Source: Candidatus Poribacteria bacterium (lineage in GTDB: Bacteria; Poribacteria; WGA-4E; WGA-3G). From it: DNA of 64,000 nucleotides. The position numbers and the translations under genes were made by a program. The stretch lies in NCBI GenBank assembly GCA_958295945.1, contig OY282386.1, forward strand, positions 4,582,204 to 4,646,203, read 5' to 3'. This document shows, piece by piece, positions 42,783 through 53,093 of the stretch (position 1 is its first letter; every line of letters starts with the position of its first letter). Under the pieces are notes generated by a model. The model was not told the DNA's origin, searched no databases, and was given only the letters and a program-made list of their open reading frames with translations.

Positions 42783-42943
42783 TTCATCAATATATCCGTT
42801 GACATAGTTATATAGTGATAATTCCTCATATGTCCACCCAATTCGGAGCGGGATTTCGCTGGTAAATATTTCATTTACGCCTTTAAATCCAGCAGTGGCA
42901 ATTTCATTGCCATTTACAATTAGTTTTATGGTGTCATTCCTAG

Positions 42944-44033
42944 CAGGACTTACGCATTTTTATAAAATGGTGTATACTATTCTATTATGACTACATGGAC
43001 ACAATCTAAAAAGAAGGAAAACCTATTTTCCGATTATTGTCAATTTTTGTTATCAAGTTTTACGAACTGGACGCAAACGTACTTTGGTGATCAGTCTGAG
43101 AAATGGAGCCATGATCAACTCAATCGTTTTTTGAGAAATGAGAACATTCCATCAAGCGAACTCTGGCAGTCTGTCCAGGATGACATTGAGTTTGATGATC
43201 AAGGGCACATTGCTTTTGATGATGTTGTGCTACCTAAACCGCATGCGAAAAAGATTGAAGCTCTCCGTCCTCAGTGGAGTGGTAGCGACAAAAAAGTCGT
43301 TGATGGCATCGGTATTGTAACGTGTCTCTATGTCAACCCAAAGACGCAAGAGTATTGGATCATTGATTATCGCATTTACGACAAAGACCATGATGGAAAA
43401 ACCAAAATAGACCATTTATTAGACATGCTGCAAAACGCGGTCTTCAAAAAACAACTCCCGTTTCGGACGGTGCTAATGGATAGTTGGTATGCATCCATGC
43501 AAGTCATGAAAGCGATTGAAAAACTTTCTAAGATTTATTATGTGCCACTGAAACGCAATCGTCTTGTAAACGATACGGACGGCGTTGAACCACACCAACA
43601 AGTCCAAAAGTTATCTTGGACACAGACAGAAACGCAACACGGAAAGCACGTGCACATCAAGAAGTTTCCAAAAGGGCATCAAGTGAAGTTGTTCCGGTTA
43701 GTCTCCTCTAACGGACGCACGGAATATATTGCGACAAACGATTTATCTCAATCGGATGCGGATGCGACACGCCAAGAATGTCGCGTGCGTTGGAAGATTG
43801 AACAACTTCATCGTGAGATCAAACAAGTCACCGGTATTGGTAAATGTCAATGCCGCAAGTTGCGTGCCCAAAGAAATCATATTGCTTGTTGTTTTCAAGT
43901 ATGGGTCTGTTTGAAACGTGTTGCGCGCAAACATGGTAAAACAATTTATGAACTAAAACAAAGTTTATTGGATGATTATATGCGATTTCAACTCTCTAAT
44001 CCTTCAATAATTTTTAAAAATGCGTAAGTTCTG
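42944..44033 (+). mobile_element. IS701-like insertion sequence, 1090 bp
   Basis: The terminal inverted repeats are CAGGACTTACGCATTTTTA (left) and CAGAACTTACGCATTTTTA (right, complement), 18 of 19 identical. The 5-bp target duplication CCTAG flanks it at 42939-42943 and 44034-44038. It contains one transposase gene. The clean ends and intact transposase suggest a recent insertion into the giant gene, on the opposite strand. Confidence 0.92.
42987..44027 (+). CDS. IS701-family DDE transposase
   Basis: The 346-residue protein shows FDDVVLPKPHAKKIE, VDGIGIVTCLYVNPKTQEYW, the second acidic motif LMDSWYAS, and RWKIEQLHREIKQVTGIGKC with the third catalytic Glu. The ending RAQRNHIACC matches the same family. 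The D-D-E triad is intact and the frame is full length, so it should be active. The coding region ends inside the right terminal repeat. Confidence 0.9.
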   Translation: MTTWTQSKKKENLFSDYCQFLLSSFTNWTQTYFGDQSEKWSHDQLNRFLRNENIPSSELWQSVQDDIEFDDQGHIAFDDVVLPKPHAKKIEALRPQWSGSDKKVVDGIGIVTCLYVNPKTQEYWIIDYRIYDKDHDGKTKIDHLLDMLQNAVFKKQLPFRTVLMDSWYASMQVMKAIEKLSKIYYVPLKRNRLVNDTDGVEPHQQVQKLSWTQTETQHGKHVHIKKFPKGHQVKLFRLVSSNGRTEYIATNDLSQSDADATRQECRVRWKIEQLHREIKQVTGIGKCQCRKLRAQRNHIACCFQVWVCLKRVARKHGKTIYELKQSLLDDYMRFQLSNPSIIFKNA

Positions 44034-47000
44034 CCTAGTATCAACAATACCTGCAATGTGTGTCCATGTGTTGAGTTGGATTACATAATTTGATGGGAAA
44101 AGGCTTACATGACTTTCACCGTTAGGAGATGCTGCAAACTCTATGGTGCCGTCGTGCTTAAGATTTACGAAAAAAGTTCTACTCCTGAACTCAGTAAACC
44201 ATGTATGCGTCTTTGATAGTATAGGAGAATAATCTTTTGGATATTCATTGCATTTATACCATGCTGATACCGTTAATTGATCCGACATATTGTTTAAAAT
44301 CTCACTGTCATTGATTTCAACATAACTTCCATTGCCATCAAGTGAGAGTGCTGTTCCATCTATCACTTCACCTATTTCTTGTCTTTCATCTGGTAGGTTA
44401 TTATAGAGTTCCGCAAGTTTCTTATACCATTTGGGATTATTGGGTTGAAGTTCACTTATTGCCTCATACTGTTCGACTGCATTTTTGAACTGTTTTGCCA
44501 GTTCATAATTCTCAGCAAGCAGTAAGCGTGCATTAATATCATCCGGACGATTTTGGACGGTTTCAAGTTGTTTGGGAATCCATTTTTCATATAGTTTACC
44601 TTGCTGCGTAATCTCGAGAATTTCACTTTCAGCATTTCTTCTATCATATTCATAGTCGGTTGTTATTACGACCTGCCGATACATATTGACAGCATCTTCG
44701 TATTGTTTCTTGTTTTTGTATATTTCCCCAAGCATTGCCCATAAAGTCTCCTGAACTGTGCTATTGCCATAACTACGGTTTAACTCAAGAGCAGTTTGTG
44801 CGTGTTTGAGTGCTAAATCGTTCATGTCGTTCTGGAGACAAATAGAAGCGATATGACTAACGATGAATGTATCGTCTTTCTCCGGACTTGATGTGAATGC
44901 AGTTTCAGCTTTCTCAATAATTTCTGCAGCTCTAACTGGATGTCCACTCTTTTTCGCAGCTGCGGCAGCGTAGAAATAATTCCGTAAGTTGAAAGGTTGA
45001 ATTTTGTTTAGTGTTTGGTAAACTTCAGCAGCTTTTTTGTAATCTTCGCTATCCCAATGGATCTCTGCAAGTGTTTCAAGATAGTCCACCTTGTTCGGTC
45101 CACCTTGTTGGATTGCTTTGAGTTTGGCTTCGTATATTGTCTTCAGCTTCTCAAGTTTATTCTGATTTCTATAGATACGGATCAGCGTTTCACGTGCCCT
45201 TTTTGCATTTGATGAGACAGTGATACTTGTTGTTCCGTAAGAGGTTCTTCTTCTGGAATCAGCACGTAGAGCGATTTTATCATAAAGTTGTGTCGCTAAT
45301 TCGGTTTGATCATTTTCAACATATACCTCAAGTAATTCATTTGATAACCTATTCTTTTGATATGAATCTGTAGTCATATCAATGGCTTTCTTAAACGCTT
45401 CCACAGATTTTTCTGTGTTACCTGTATTAAGCAGATGTCGCGCTATTTGTGCCTGCTTATCCGATGTAAGCGGACCTTTTGCTTCTATATCCTTAAACTT
45501 TTCTTCTAACTTACCTTGATAACGATATATGTTTAGAATCTGTTCTTCAATATTATCTCTTTGGTAGCTTGATGTAGTGTTGAGTTGAAGTGCACTGTTG
45601 AAAGCATCTTCTGCCTTGACAAAATTATCTGTTCGCAGATACATATTTGCCAAATTGAGATAGGTTGTTCGGTTCCCTGGTGCCAATTCATTTACTTTCT
45701 CATATTGTTTGATTGCGTCATCAATTCGATTTTCATCAGCATATAGTTCTGCAAGTCTTAGGTAGTGTGCGCCAACTTCAGGTTCTTCCTGTGTGTATTT
45801 CTGTGCAAGTTCATAAGCATCGTTGAGTTTGTCAGCAGATTGAAGACATTGGACAAGTCCATCTTGGTATAATGTGTTTTCTGGGTCTAATTCAAGCAGT
45901 TCTGTCCATATTTGTTGGGACTTATCGTGTTGACCAATGCGTGTATAGAGATCAGCAAGTTGTCTGCGGGAGTCATAATCTTCTGGTGTGGTTTTGATGA
46001 TACGGTTGTATATCTGAATTGTCCTATCAACTTTACCAATGTATTCAAATTCATCTGCATAGGCTTGCTGCAAACTGATTGGCAGTTGTTTTATTTCCGC
46101 ATCAGTTATAACATCAAGATCACCACGTCGTTGTTTTATATCCAACAACTTTTCTTGAGAGTTACTTCGTTCATAACTTGTTGCGCCAAGATTGTTGATT
46201 ATTTCTGAATAGAGTGTTAGTGCATCGTCCCACATTTGATATTGCATATAAGTGGTTGCGAGTTTTCTCTTGTCATATATTCTGCCCCATCCATCTGACA
46301 TTGAAATGAGTTTTCCCATCTTTCGTGTTGCGATTTGTGCTTTTTCTATGTCACCTTTTTTAAGATGTTCCTCTGCAAGTTTTTGATAACCCTTTTCAAG
46401 TTGCCATGAGCTAATGTCTTCCAATTTTTGGACAGCGGCTTCAATGAGACGGAACTGTAGTTCGGGCAGTTCTTTGTCTCTACAAGCATCTGACATATCA
46501 TATAACCACTGCGTGGAGATAGACGGGTTTACTTTTTCAGTCAGTTGATCAACAAGGTCTTGGACACCTTCAGTATCATCAGTTTTTAACTTCATAGAAG
46601 TTACGATATAGAGAAGATCAGTATCAGTCGGATTTTCAGCGAGTTTAGCTTGGTATACGTCAATTAGGTTGTGTAATTCATCGCCATTTTTATATATATC
46701 AGCAAGTTTTAGTACAAGAGGAATGGTTGATTTTGATTGTCCTTTTTCATTGATCTTATCTTTTAAGTAATTGACTGCTTTCTCAGAATTACCCGATGAC
46801 AGATAGATTTCAGCAATTTTGACAATGAATCCTGTTTCTGATAGTGATGTTCTATCACTTTTCTGCTTTTCAGTTAGAAACTGAATTGCCTTCTCAGGTT
46901 GACCAGCGTTGACATAGATGGATGCCAATTCTTGGTGGAGTGCTGTCCAGCTTGGATGTGTCTGTATAATCTTCTCAAATAACTTGATTGCATCTTCAGT

Positions 47001-50000
47001 TCTATTTTCAGTGAGACATCTGCGTGCGACAATAACAGTGAAATCGCTGCCAGCATATTGTCCAACAGGCATGATAATGTCATTTGTGATTGAAATAAGT
47101 TCATCAAATTTTCCTGCTTCAACGAACGCATCTATTGCGATGTCATGTTCGTAGTCTAATACACTGGAATTACTTTTCAATAGAATGGCGTAATCTGAAA
47201 TTGCATCTGTCGCTTTACCGTTTCGTTCTAACATTCTGACGTACTGTAGTCTGGTATTATTGTCCTTTGGTCGTAAGGCAAGTGCTGACTCATAAGCTTT
47301 TGTTGCTTTACCAATTTGATTTGAACGTTCATAGTGGACAGCCAATTTTATTTGTGCTTGAAATGAATCGGGTTTGTTTTGTGCATCTTCAACTAATTTA
47401 CTTTCATTATTCTCTTTATCCTGTGATGTGCGGTATAAATTTGCGGATTGAGAGATATTCCGTGATGATGCTGCTCTTCCACTTCTGTTGGAATTGTTAG
47501 AGAATTGCATTGCGCGAGTATAAAGTTCTTGACTATCTTTTGCTCTACCAAGTGAGTTGAGATGGTAAGCTAAATTTGTCAAGAGAGAGGTGTTTCTCTG
47601 TTTCATAACTATTGACTTGGCTTTTAATGCAAATGTAATTGCATGCTGTGTAAAACCACGGTCATCAAGCATATTAGAAAACTGGTATAGGACATCGGCA
47701 CTATATGAAGAATTTAGTATTTTTGGAATTAGCTTTCGTAATTTATCCATATCACCCAATTGTGTAGCAAGTTCCAACATCAATTCGTAGTATTGGAGTT
47801 GTTTACTTGCATCTACCTGTGCAAGTTCTTCAACAATATTCATTGCTTCACGTATATTTCCAGTCTGAATATAGAGTGCTGCAGTATTGTGCTTGAGAAT
47901 GAGGTTATCAGGGAATTCATTCTGTAGTGAAACAAGAATATCTTTAGCATTCTGTTGTTTTCCATCCCACCAATAGCAGTATGAGAGTGCTAAACTCGGA
48001 TATAGAAGGTTGTTACCTTCGGTTGTATCAAACACATTTTGGAGTTTTGAATATAAGACATTTGCTTGATTGTGTATCCAGAACTCCCGGAAATTGTATT
48101 CAAGGAAGTCTAATCGGTCTTGGTTGAAGTATGCTGATTGTGGTGGAAAGTTTGTTGGTAATGAACTATACCCACTTGTAAATGAGGACTGTGAAAGTAA
48201 GGAGATTCGTCTTGGGTGGACAGATTTGGGTTTTGTTTTCTCAAAGAATACCCAGAAGGTGTCAATTGCCTTTTCAGGTTCTCCTTTGTCAAGGTAAGTT
48301 TTAATGAGATGTTCAAATAAGTATTCATAACTATATAGACTTTGTGAAGGTGGAGGAGGCGCGAGCGTCATGAGGTGTTTCTTTGCTACATCGGTCTTTT
48401 CTGCAAGATTAAACGCCATGACAAAAGCATAGACGGTATCAAAATTAGAGATTTCTTCATTTTCTATTTCACTTAGAAGTTTATTGGCTTGGTCTTCATC
48501 CCCTTTACGAAACAGTGATTCTGCATATTTTGCCATAAATTGCAAGCGATCCTCAGACGTAATTGCAGGTAATTCCGCAATTCTATCTTTGAACTTATCA
48601 GGTGTTAGGTCTTCGTTCAGCACACGTTGAAGTCGTAAGTATCGGTATGCAGTATCGTTAGATGTGATATCAATCAACTTGTCAACAACTTCGTCTGTCT
48701 TATCATCATACTGAAGTAGATCATATAATCTTGCTAAGGTTACGTGTGCATTGACATCAGTTGGATTTGCATCGGCAGCATCCTGCAATTTATTGACGAG
48801 ATCTTTCACTCTTCCTTGTTCTTGTGCAATTGTTGTCAGTTGTACCAGTGCACCAATTTTCGCATCGTCTAATGTCTTTGGTCTCCATCGGACTCTACCT
48901 GTTCCTGTGGTTGGCTTACTCTGAATATCTGAGATAGTTCTGCGTGATACTGTGAAGTAATTGTGATTTATAATGTTTGCGTTTGTTGCGGATTGATCGG
49001 CTGCTATCTGAGTTAAACTATCTGTATTTTCAGACATGTTTAGGATGGCATGGAAATAAGGGATTGCACGTTCTTTTTCATAGATAGCCACCAACATTGC
49101 ACCGACTTGATAGAGTGGGAGGTGTGCATCAGTGCCAGTGATTTTTTCAGCTGCGCGTTCTAATACGACAAATGCTTGTTCTTGCAGACCGTTACGTAGC
49201 AATAAAGATGCGAGTTTTACTTCTGCCTCAAGCGTCTGGTTTTTTGCATGCAGTAGTTTTGTCCAGACTTGAATTGCTTCCTGTTCTCGTCCAAGATCAA
49301 ACAGTATTTTCCCAAGCTGCTGCTGGTTGTCAGAATTGGGTTGTACTTTGACAAGCTGTTGTTGATATGTTAGTGCTTCCTGTATTTCATCCATCTCCAA
49401 GGTGATATTTACTAAGTGGAATAACAATGCGGGATTATCTCTTTGTCTGTTCAACGCTTGTGCCAATTGAAATTGCGCTCCTTCTATATTACCCTTCATC
49501 CGTTGAAGTTCGGATAGTGCAAGAACAGCCGCAACCCAAGTATTATTTGATCTTGCTAATTTCTTGAGTTCAGTTTTTAATTCTTCTGGACGACCAAGAT
49601 CGTCATATATTTCTGAGAGTGGTTTTATCAAATCAAGTTTTTCATTGACACTATCGCTGAGATTCCAACATCTCCAATATTGTGCCAAAGCGTGTTGCGG
49701 TTTTTCTGCGAGTAAATAAACCTTTGCTAATTCAATTCGTGTTTTAATTTCCTCTGGTCGTAATCTAATTGCATTTTTTAGACTATCAATTGCGGAATCA
49801 TAGTTTTCTGATTGGACAGCAATTTGTGCGAGGAGTTGATGTCCATCGGGATTGCGTGGACTATTTGCGATGACCTGTTTTGCAGTATCTGTAGCGGAAT
49901 CAAAATCAAAGATATTCAGATGTGACTTTGCAATTTTAGTATAATATTCGCGAGCATTTGCACTGTCTATCTCAATAAGGTGTGTGTAGATATCATTTGC

Positions 50001-51914
50001 TGCATCGCGTCTACCTTGACGATAGTATATGTCTGCAAGCCAACGGTTTATGGTGATGTCATGTGGCATCATCTCTTTAGTCTGTAACAGGACTTCCATC
50101 GCATAACTAATGTTCCCCATCTTCAGATACATCTTTACGAGCTGCTTCTGATGTGCGAAGCGTTCAGTTTTAGATAGTTCAGTCCTTTCAAGTTCTGTTT
50201 CTATTTCATTGATCTTCTCTGTGAGTGTTCCTTGTCTGCGATAGAGTTCAATCGCTCTATCATTCATCTTATCAGCAAAAAATTGATTTGGCGAAAGTTC
50301 CATCGCTGCGTTGTATTCAACAAGTGCTTTGTCATATTCTTCGTTCTCTGTTAGATATTTTGCTAATGTTTCTCTATAACTATATTCTTCTGGCATCAAC
50401 TCAGTAGCTTTTCGTATAGCTGCGATTGATTCTTTTTTGAAGTTTTTTGTCTTTAGTAGTTTTGCAAGACGATCATAGTTGGCAGCATTTGCTTTGTCGT
50501 CAGTAACCATTCTGTTCCAAGTCTCAAGTGCCTTCTCACGATTCCCTTGTCTTAGATAGAAATCACCAAAATACTCAATGTAATCCAGATTATTTGGGAC
50601 AAGAGACAGTGCCTTTTCATAATGTGATGTGGCTTGTTCAATCCATTCGTGTCCAGTATATATTTCAGCCAAGGTTAGATATGTGCTTGGATTGTCAGGG
50701 GATTGGTCAATCAAACGTTGATACACCTGTTCTGTTTTTTCACGGTCACCAAGTTGATGATAGAGTTCACCGAGTTCTCTGTATATACCGATATTGTCAG
50801 GATCTTGTTTGTTGAGGGTTTCATATTCGGTAGCAGCCTCATCAAACTTCTCTGCATATCGGAGTGAGGCAATCAGGTTTAGTCTTAGATTGGTGTCAGT
50901 GGGTGCGAGCTCTAATCCTTTGTGGTATGTCTTGATTCCTTCATCAAGTTGCTGATTCTCAATGTATGCAGCTGCGAGTAAACCGAGAAGTTCTGGGTCA
51001 TTCGGATTATCATCAAGTTTTTCTTTGTAATAATTTATCAATCCATCCCAATTGCTATCTGAAGCGAAGATGCCAATGATACGGTGTTGTATGTCTTTAC
51101 GTAACCAGTTGCCTTGTGCGGTAATTTCAAGCGCGGTGTCATATCTTTTCACAGCGTCTTGAATGTCACCTTTAATTTCAAGAATATTTCCGATTTCTCT
51201 GTGGCTCAAACAGACTCTGTACGGGTCGTCTTTCTTCAGTTTTATAATATCTTCATGTTGTGCGATAGCCTGTTGATAAAGTTCCTGTTCACGGAAGAGC
51301 TCAGCGAGTTCAATGCGTGCAAAGATGTCCATTGGATCGAGTTCAGCGATCTTTTGCCATGTCTGAATTGCTTCATCTACTCTATCACGATGAAAAAATG
51401 AGTATCCGAGATCTTGATATATTGATGTCAGTTCATCTGGAGGAACATCCTGGACTTTCTCTGACAGTTTGGCAGCCTTGCTCAATTCTATTATTGCTTC
51501 TTCATGTTTGCGTAGCGTTTTATATAACTTACCTAAAGCAAAATGTGGGTAGTAGTTTTCGGGTGCCAGTTCGACCGCGCGTTGATAGGAAGTGATGGCT
51601 TGTGTGTCTTTCCCAAGCCTTTTGTAAAGATGCCCTAAGATGAGCTGAAGATTTGGATTGTTAGGTTTATTTTGTGCCTCGGTTTGATATTCGTTGAGCA
51701 TTGCTTCTAAACCATCCCCTTCAAGATAGAACTGATAGAGGCGGTCAAAAGTGCTTCCTTCTTTTGGTTTACCAAGCAGTATCTGTTTATATCGTGAGAT
51801 GATGCTCTCATCGTTTACCGATTGCTGCGCGAAGGAGAACATTGGAATTAAGGAAAGTGCAAATATCAGACACAGAACGCATGTGAAATATGAATTGTTT
51901 ATTCTTTTTAACAT
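44004..51914 (-). CDS. N-terminal part of a giant secreted TPR/LamG protein, interrupted by an IS
   Basis: The 2636-residue frame begins with a signal peptide (MLKRINNSYF to SFAQ, about 1-29) and a perfect GGAGG upstream. Dozens of consecutive TPR units follow (for example LGHLYKRLGKDTQAITSYQR) up to about residue 2490. A LamG domain then starts (TALSLDGNGSYVEI, LTVSAWYK) and is cut by the IS at WTHIAGIVDTR; the last 11 codons are IS sequence. TPR arrays bind peptides or scaffold complexes; here they would be periplasmic or at the cell surface. Without the IS the protein would be 3398 residues. Whether the truncated form works is unknown. Confidence 0.9.
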   Translation of the reverse strand: MLKRINNSYFTCVLCLIFALSLIPMFSFAQQSVNDESIISRYKQILLGKPKEGSTFDRLYQFYLEGDGLEAMLNEYQTEAQNKPNNPNLQLILGHLYKRLGKDTQAITSYQRAVELAPENYYPHFALGKLYKTLRKHEEAIIELSKAAKLSEKVQDVPPDELTSIYQDLGYSFFHRDRVDEAIQTWQKIAELDPMDIFARIELAELFREQELYQQAIAQHEDIIKLKKDDPYRVCLSHREIGNILEIKGDIQDAVKRYDTALEITAQGNWLRKDIQHRIIGIFASDSNWDGLINYYKEKLDDNPNDPELLGLLAAAYIENQQLDEGIKTYHKGLELAPTDTNLRLNLIASLRYAEKFDEAATEYETLNKQDPDNIGIYRELGELYHQLGDREKTEQVYQRLIDQSPDNPSTYLTLAEIYTGHEWIEQATSHYEKALSLVPNNLDYIEYFGDFYLRQGNREKALETWNRMVTDDKANAANYDRLAKLLKTKNFKKESIAAIRKATELMPEEYSYRETLAKYLTENEEYDKALVEYNAAMELSPNQFFADKMNDRAIELYRRQGTLTEKINEIETELERTELSKTERFAHQKQLVKMYLKMGNISYAMEVLLQTKEMMPHDITINRWLADIYYRQGRRDAANDIYTHLIEIDSANAREYYTKIAKSHLNIFDFDSATDTAKQVIANSPRNPDGHQLLAQIAVQSENYDSAIDSLKNAIRLRPEEIKTRIELAKVYLLAEKPQHALAQYWRCWNLSDSVNEKLDLIKPLSEIYDDLGRPEELKTELKKLARSNNTWVAAVLALSELQRMKGNIEGAQFQLAQALNRQRDNPALLFHLVNITLEMDEIQEALTYQQQLVKVQPNSDNQQQLGKILFDLGREQEAIQVWTKLLHAKNQTLEAEVKLASLLLRNGLQEQAFVVLERAAEKITGTDAHLPLYQVGAMLVAIYEKERAIPYFHAILNMSENTDSLTQIAADQSATNANIINHNYFTVSRRTISDIQSKPTTGTGRVRWRPKTLDDAKIGALVQLTTIAQEQGRVKDLVNKLQDAADANPTDVNAHVTLARLYDLLQYDDKTDEVVDKLIDITSNDTAYRYLRLQRVLNEDLTPDKFKDRIAELPAITSEDRLQFMAKYAESLFRKGDEDQANKLLSEIENEEISNFDTVYAFVMAFNLAEKTDVAKKHLMTLAPPPPSQSLYSYEYLFEHLIKTYLDKGEPEKAIDTFWVFFEKTKPKSVHPRRISLLSQSSFTSGYSSLPTNFPPQSAYFNQDRLDFLEYNFREFWIHNQANVLYSKLQNVFDTTEGNNLLYPSLALSYCYWWDGKQQNAKDILVSLQNEFPDNLILKHNTAALYIQTGNIREAMNIVEELAQVDASKQLQYYELMLELATQLGDMDKLRKLIPKILNSSYSADVLYQFSNMLDDRGFTQHAITFALKAKSIVMKQRNTSLLTNLAYHLNSLGRAKDSQELYTRAMQFSNNSNRSGRAASSRNISQSANLYRTSQDKENNESKLVEDAQNKPDSFQAQIKLAVHYERSNQIGKATKAYESALALRPKDNNTRLQYVRMLERNGKATDAISDYAILLKSNSSVLDYEHDIAIDAFVEAGKFDELISITNDIIMPVGQYAGSDFTVIVARRCLTENRTEDAIKLFEKIIQTHPSWTALHQELASIYVNAGQPEKAIQFLTEKQKSDRTSLSETGFIVKIAEIYLSSGNSEKAVNYLKDKINEKGQSKSTIPLVLKLADIYKNGDELHNLIDVYQAKLAENPTDTDLLYIVTSMKLKTDDTEGVQDLVDQLTEKVNPSISTQWLYDMSDACRDKELPELQFRLIEAAVQKLEDISSWQLEKGYQKLAEEHLKKGDIEKAQIATRKMGKLISMSDGWGRIYDKRKLATTYMQYQMWDDALTLYSEIINNLGATSYERSNSQEKLLDIKQRRGDLDVITDAEIKQLPISLQQAYADEFEYIGKVDRTIQIYNRIIKTTPEDYDSRRQLADLYTRIGQHDKSQQIWTELLELDPENTLYQDGLVQCLQSADKLNDAYELAQKYTQEEPEVGAHYLRLAELYADENRIDDAIKQYEKVNELAPGNRTTYLNLANMYLRTDNFVKAEDAFNSALQLNTTSSYQRDNIEEQILNIYRYQGKLEEKFKDIEAKGPLTSDKQAQIARHLLNTGNTEKSVEAFKKAIDMTTDSYQKNRLSNELLEVYVENDQTELATQLYDKIALRADSRRRTSYGTTSITVSSNAKRARETLIRIYRNQNKLEKLKTIYEAKLKAIQQGGPNKVDYLETLAEIHWDSEDYKKAAEVYQTLNKIQPFNLRNYFYAAAAAKKSGHPVRAAEIIEKAETAFTSSPEKDDTFIVSHIASICLQNDMNDLALKHAQTALELNRSYGNSTVQETLWAMLGEIYKNKKQYEDAVNMYRQVVITTDYEYDRRNAESEILEITQQGKLYEKWIPKQLETVQNRPDDINARLLLAENYELAKQFKNAVEQYEAISELQPNNPKWYKKLAELYNNLPDERQEIGEVIDGTALSLDGNGSYVEINDSEILNNMSDQLTVSAWYKCNEYPKDYSPILSKTHTWFTEFRSRTFFVNLKHDGTIEFAASPNGESHVSLFPSNYVIQLNTWTHIAGIVDTRQNLRIFKNY

Positions 51915-52217
51915 TAATACCTCCGTGTGGAACCTGTATAAAATAGTATCAAGTATCCAAATTCATTTGCCCAATTATTGAGTTTAGTCAAAAAATCAAC
52001 ATTTTCTATACAAATCGGAGTTATGGATTTACGACGAACACAATTCTTATGGAGTAGATTTCATTGGTTATAGAATTATCAATGCGTAAACACAGTGTGA
52101 CTATTGTTTGATCTTAGTCAATGAAATAGTGTGGAAGTATTTTAATCTTTAATACACACGCAGAGAAGGTGTGTAGATATAATTGGTTAGTTTACTAAAG
52201 AATAACGGACAACTTGA
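51915..52217. other. Intergenic region upstream of the giant TPR gene
   Basis: About 300 bases between the stop of a PhyH gene and the start of the giant gene. It is AT-rich and contains no recognisable gene or strong hairpin. The promoter of the giant gene is presumably here, but no consensus pair was identified. Confidence 0.5.
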
Positions 52218-53045
52218 TTAGGAAGAAGCGATTACATTATCCATGAGTTCTTGCCACCTACCTTCAAACTTCTGACCGAATTCTTTCTCTCCACCGGTTG
52301 ACAAAGGACCTGAAATCATCGGTTTGGTAGCATTATTTCGTTCCCAGATATCCTTTCCTCCGAAATCATTGTGTAGGAAATGGAGTGCTACACCTGCGCG
52401 TTCTTTGTCAGATAGGTTTTGTCTTGTGCAATGTGCAACCCCGTAGCAGAAGAATAATACACCACCTGCCTTTAACTCAATAGGAACTGCGCGTTCTTCC
52501 GGTGGGTCGCATCTGATATGGTGATCGCTTAGTGGGTCGCGGTAGTGTTCGTAAGATTCACGGTGGCTACCGGGAATAACATGTAAACATCCATTTTGAA
52601 TGTTTGCGTCGTGAATAGCAATCCACATAGCAGTGCCGCGTAGCGGATCAGCGATTTTGAAATATGCGTTATCCTGATGCCAACTTGTGCCGACACCAAT
52701 CTTGGGTGGTTTCCAGAATGCTTGGTCAAGTTCCAGCATAAATTCATCACCGATAAGTTGCTTGACAACGGAGACAACTTTAGGGTGGAAAGGTAATGCT
52801 TTGTGTAGATCGCTACGATTGTTTAATGGAATCACTTGTAGGTTTTGTCGTTCACCTTCGTTGTCGCGTTTAGTTCCATCTTCTTGAATAGCACAGTTGA
52901 TACCTGTGCCTTTTTCAAGTTCAGTATTGTAAATGCGTTCTAATTCAAGTCGCAGTGCATCAGCCTCAGTTGTTGAGAAAAAGTCTTCAAATACGATATA
53001 ACCATTTTCTCTGAATTGTGCAAGTTGTGTGTCTTGTAGTTGCAT
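52218..53045 (-). CDS. Phytanoyl-CoA dioxygenase (PhyH)-family protein
   Basis: An iron(II)/2-oxoglutarate oxygenase of 275 residues. The triad is H123 and D125 (SWHQDNAYF) and H205 (GVAHCTRQN), with an arginine following in the ERAGVALHF segment region. VIPGSHRES is the typical strand before the distal histidine. It lies 48 bases downstream of another PhyH gene in the same direction, and the two may be expressed together although they are not close paralogues. Substrate unknown. Confidence 0.88.
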   Translation of the reverse strand: MQLQDTQLAQFRENGYIVFEDFFSTTEADALRLELERIYNTELEKGTGINCAIQEDGTKRDNEGERQNLQVIPLNNRSDLHKALPFHPKVVSVVKQLIGDEFMLELDQAFWKPPKIGVGTSWHQDNAYFKIADPLRGTAMWIAIHDANIQNGCLHVIPGSHRESYEHYRDPLSDHHIRCDPPEERAVPIELKAGGVLFFCYGVAHCTRQNLSDKERAGVALHFLHNDFGGKDIWERNNATKPMISGPLSTGGEKEFGQKFEGRWQELMDNVIASS

Positions 53046-53093
53046 AATGATTGTAATTCCTATATAGGTAGGTTGTAACTGATATAACCCTGT

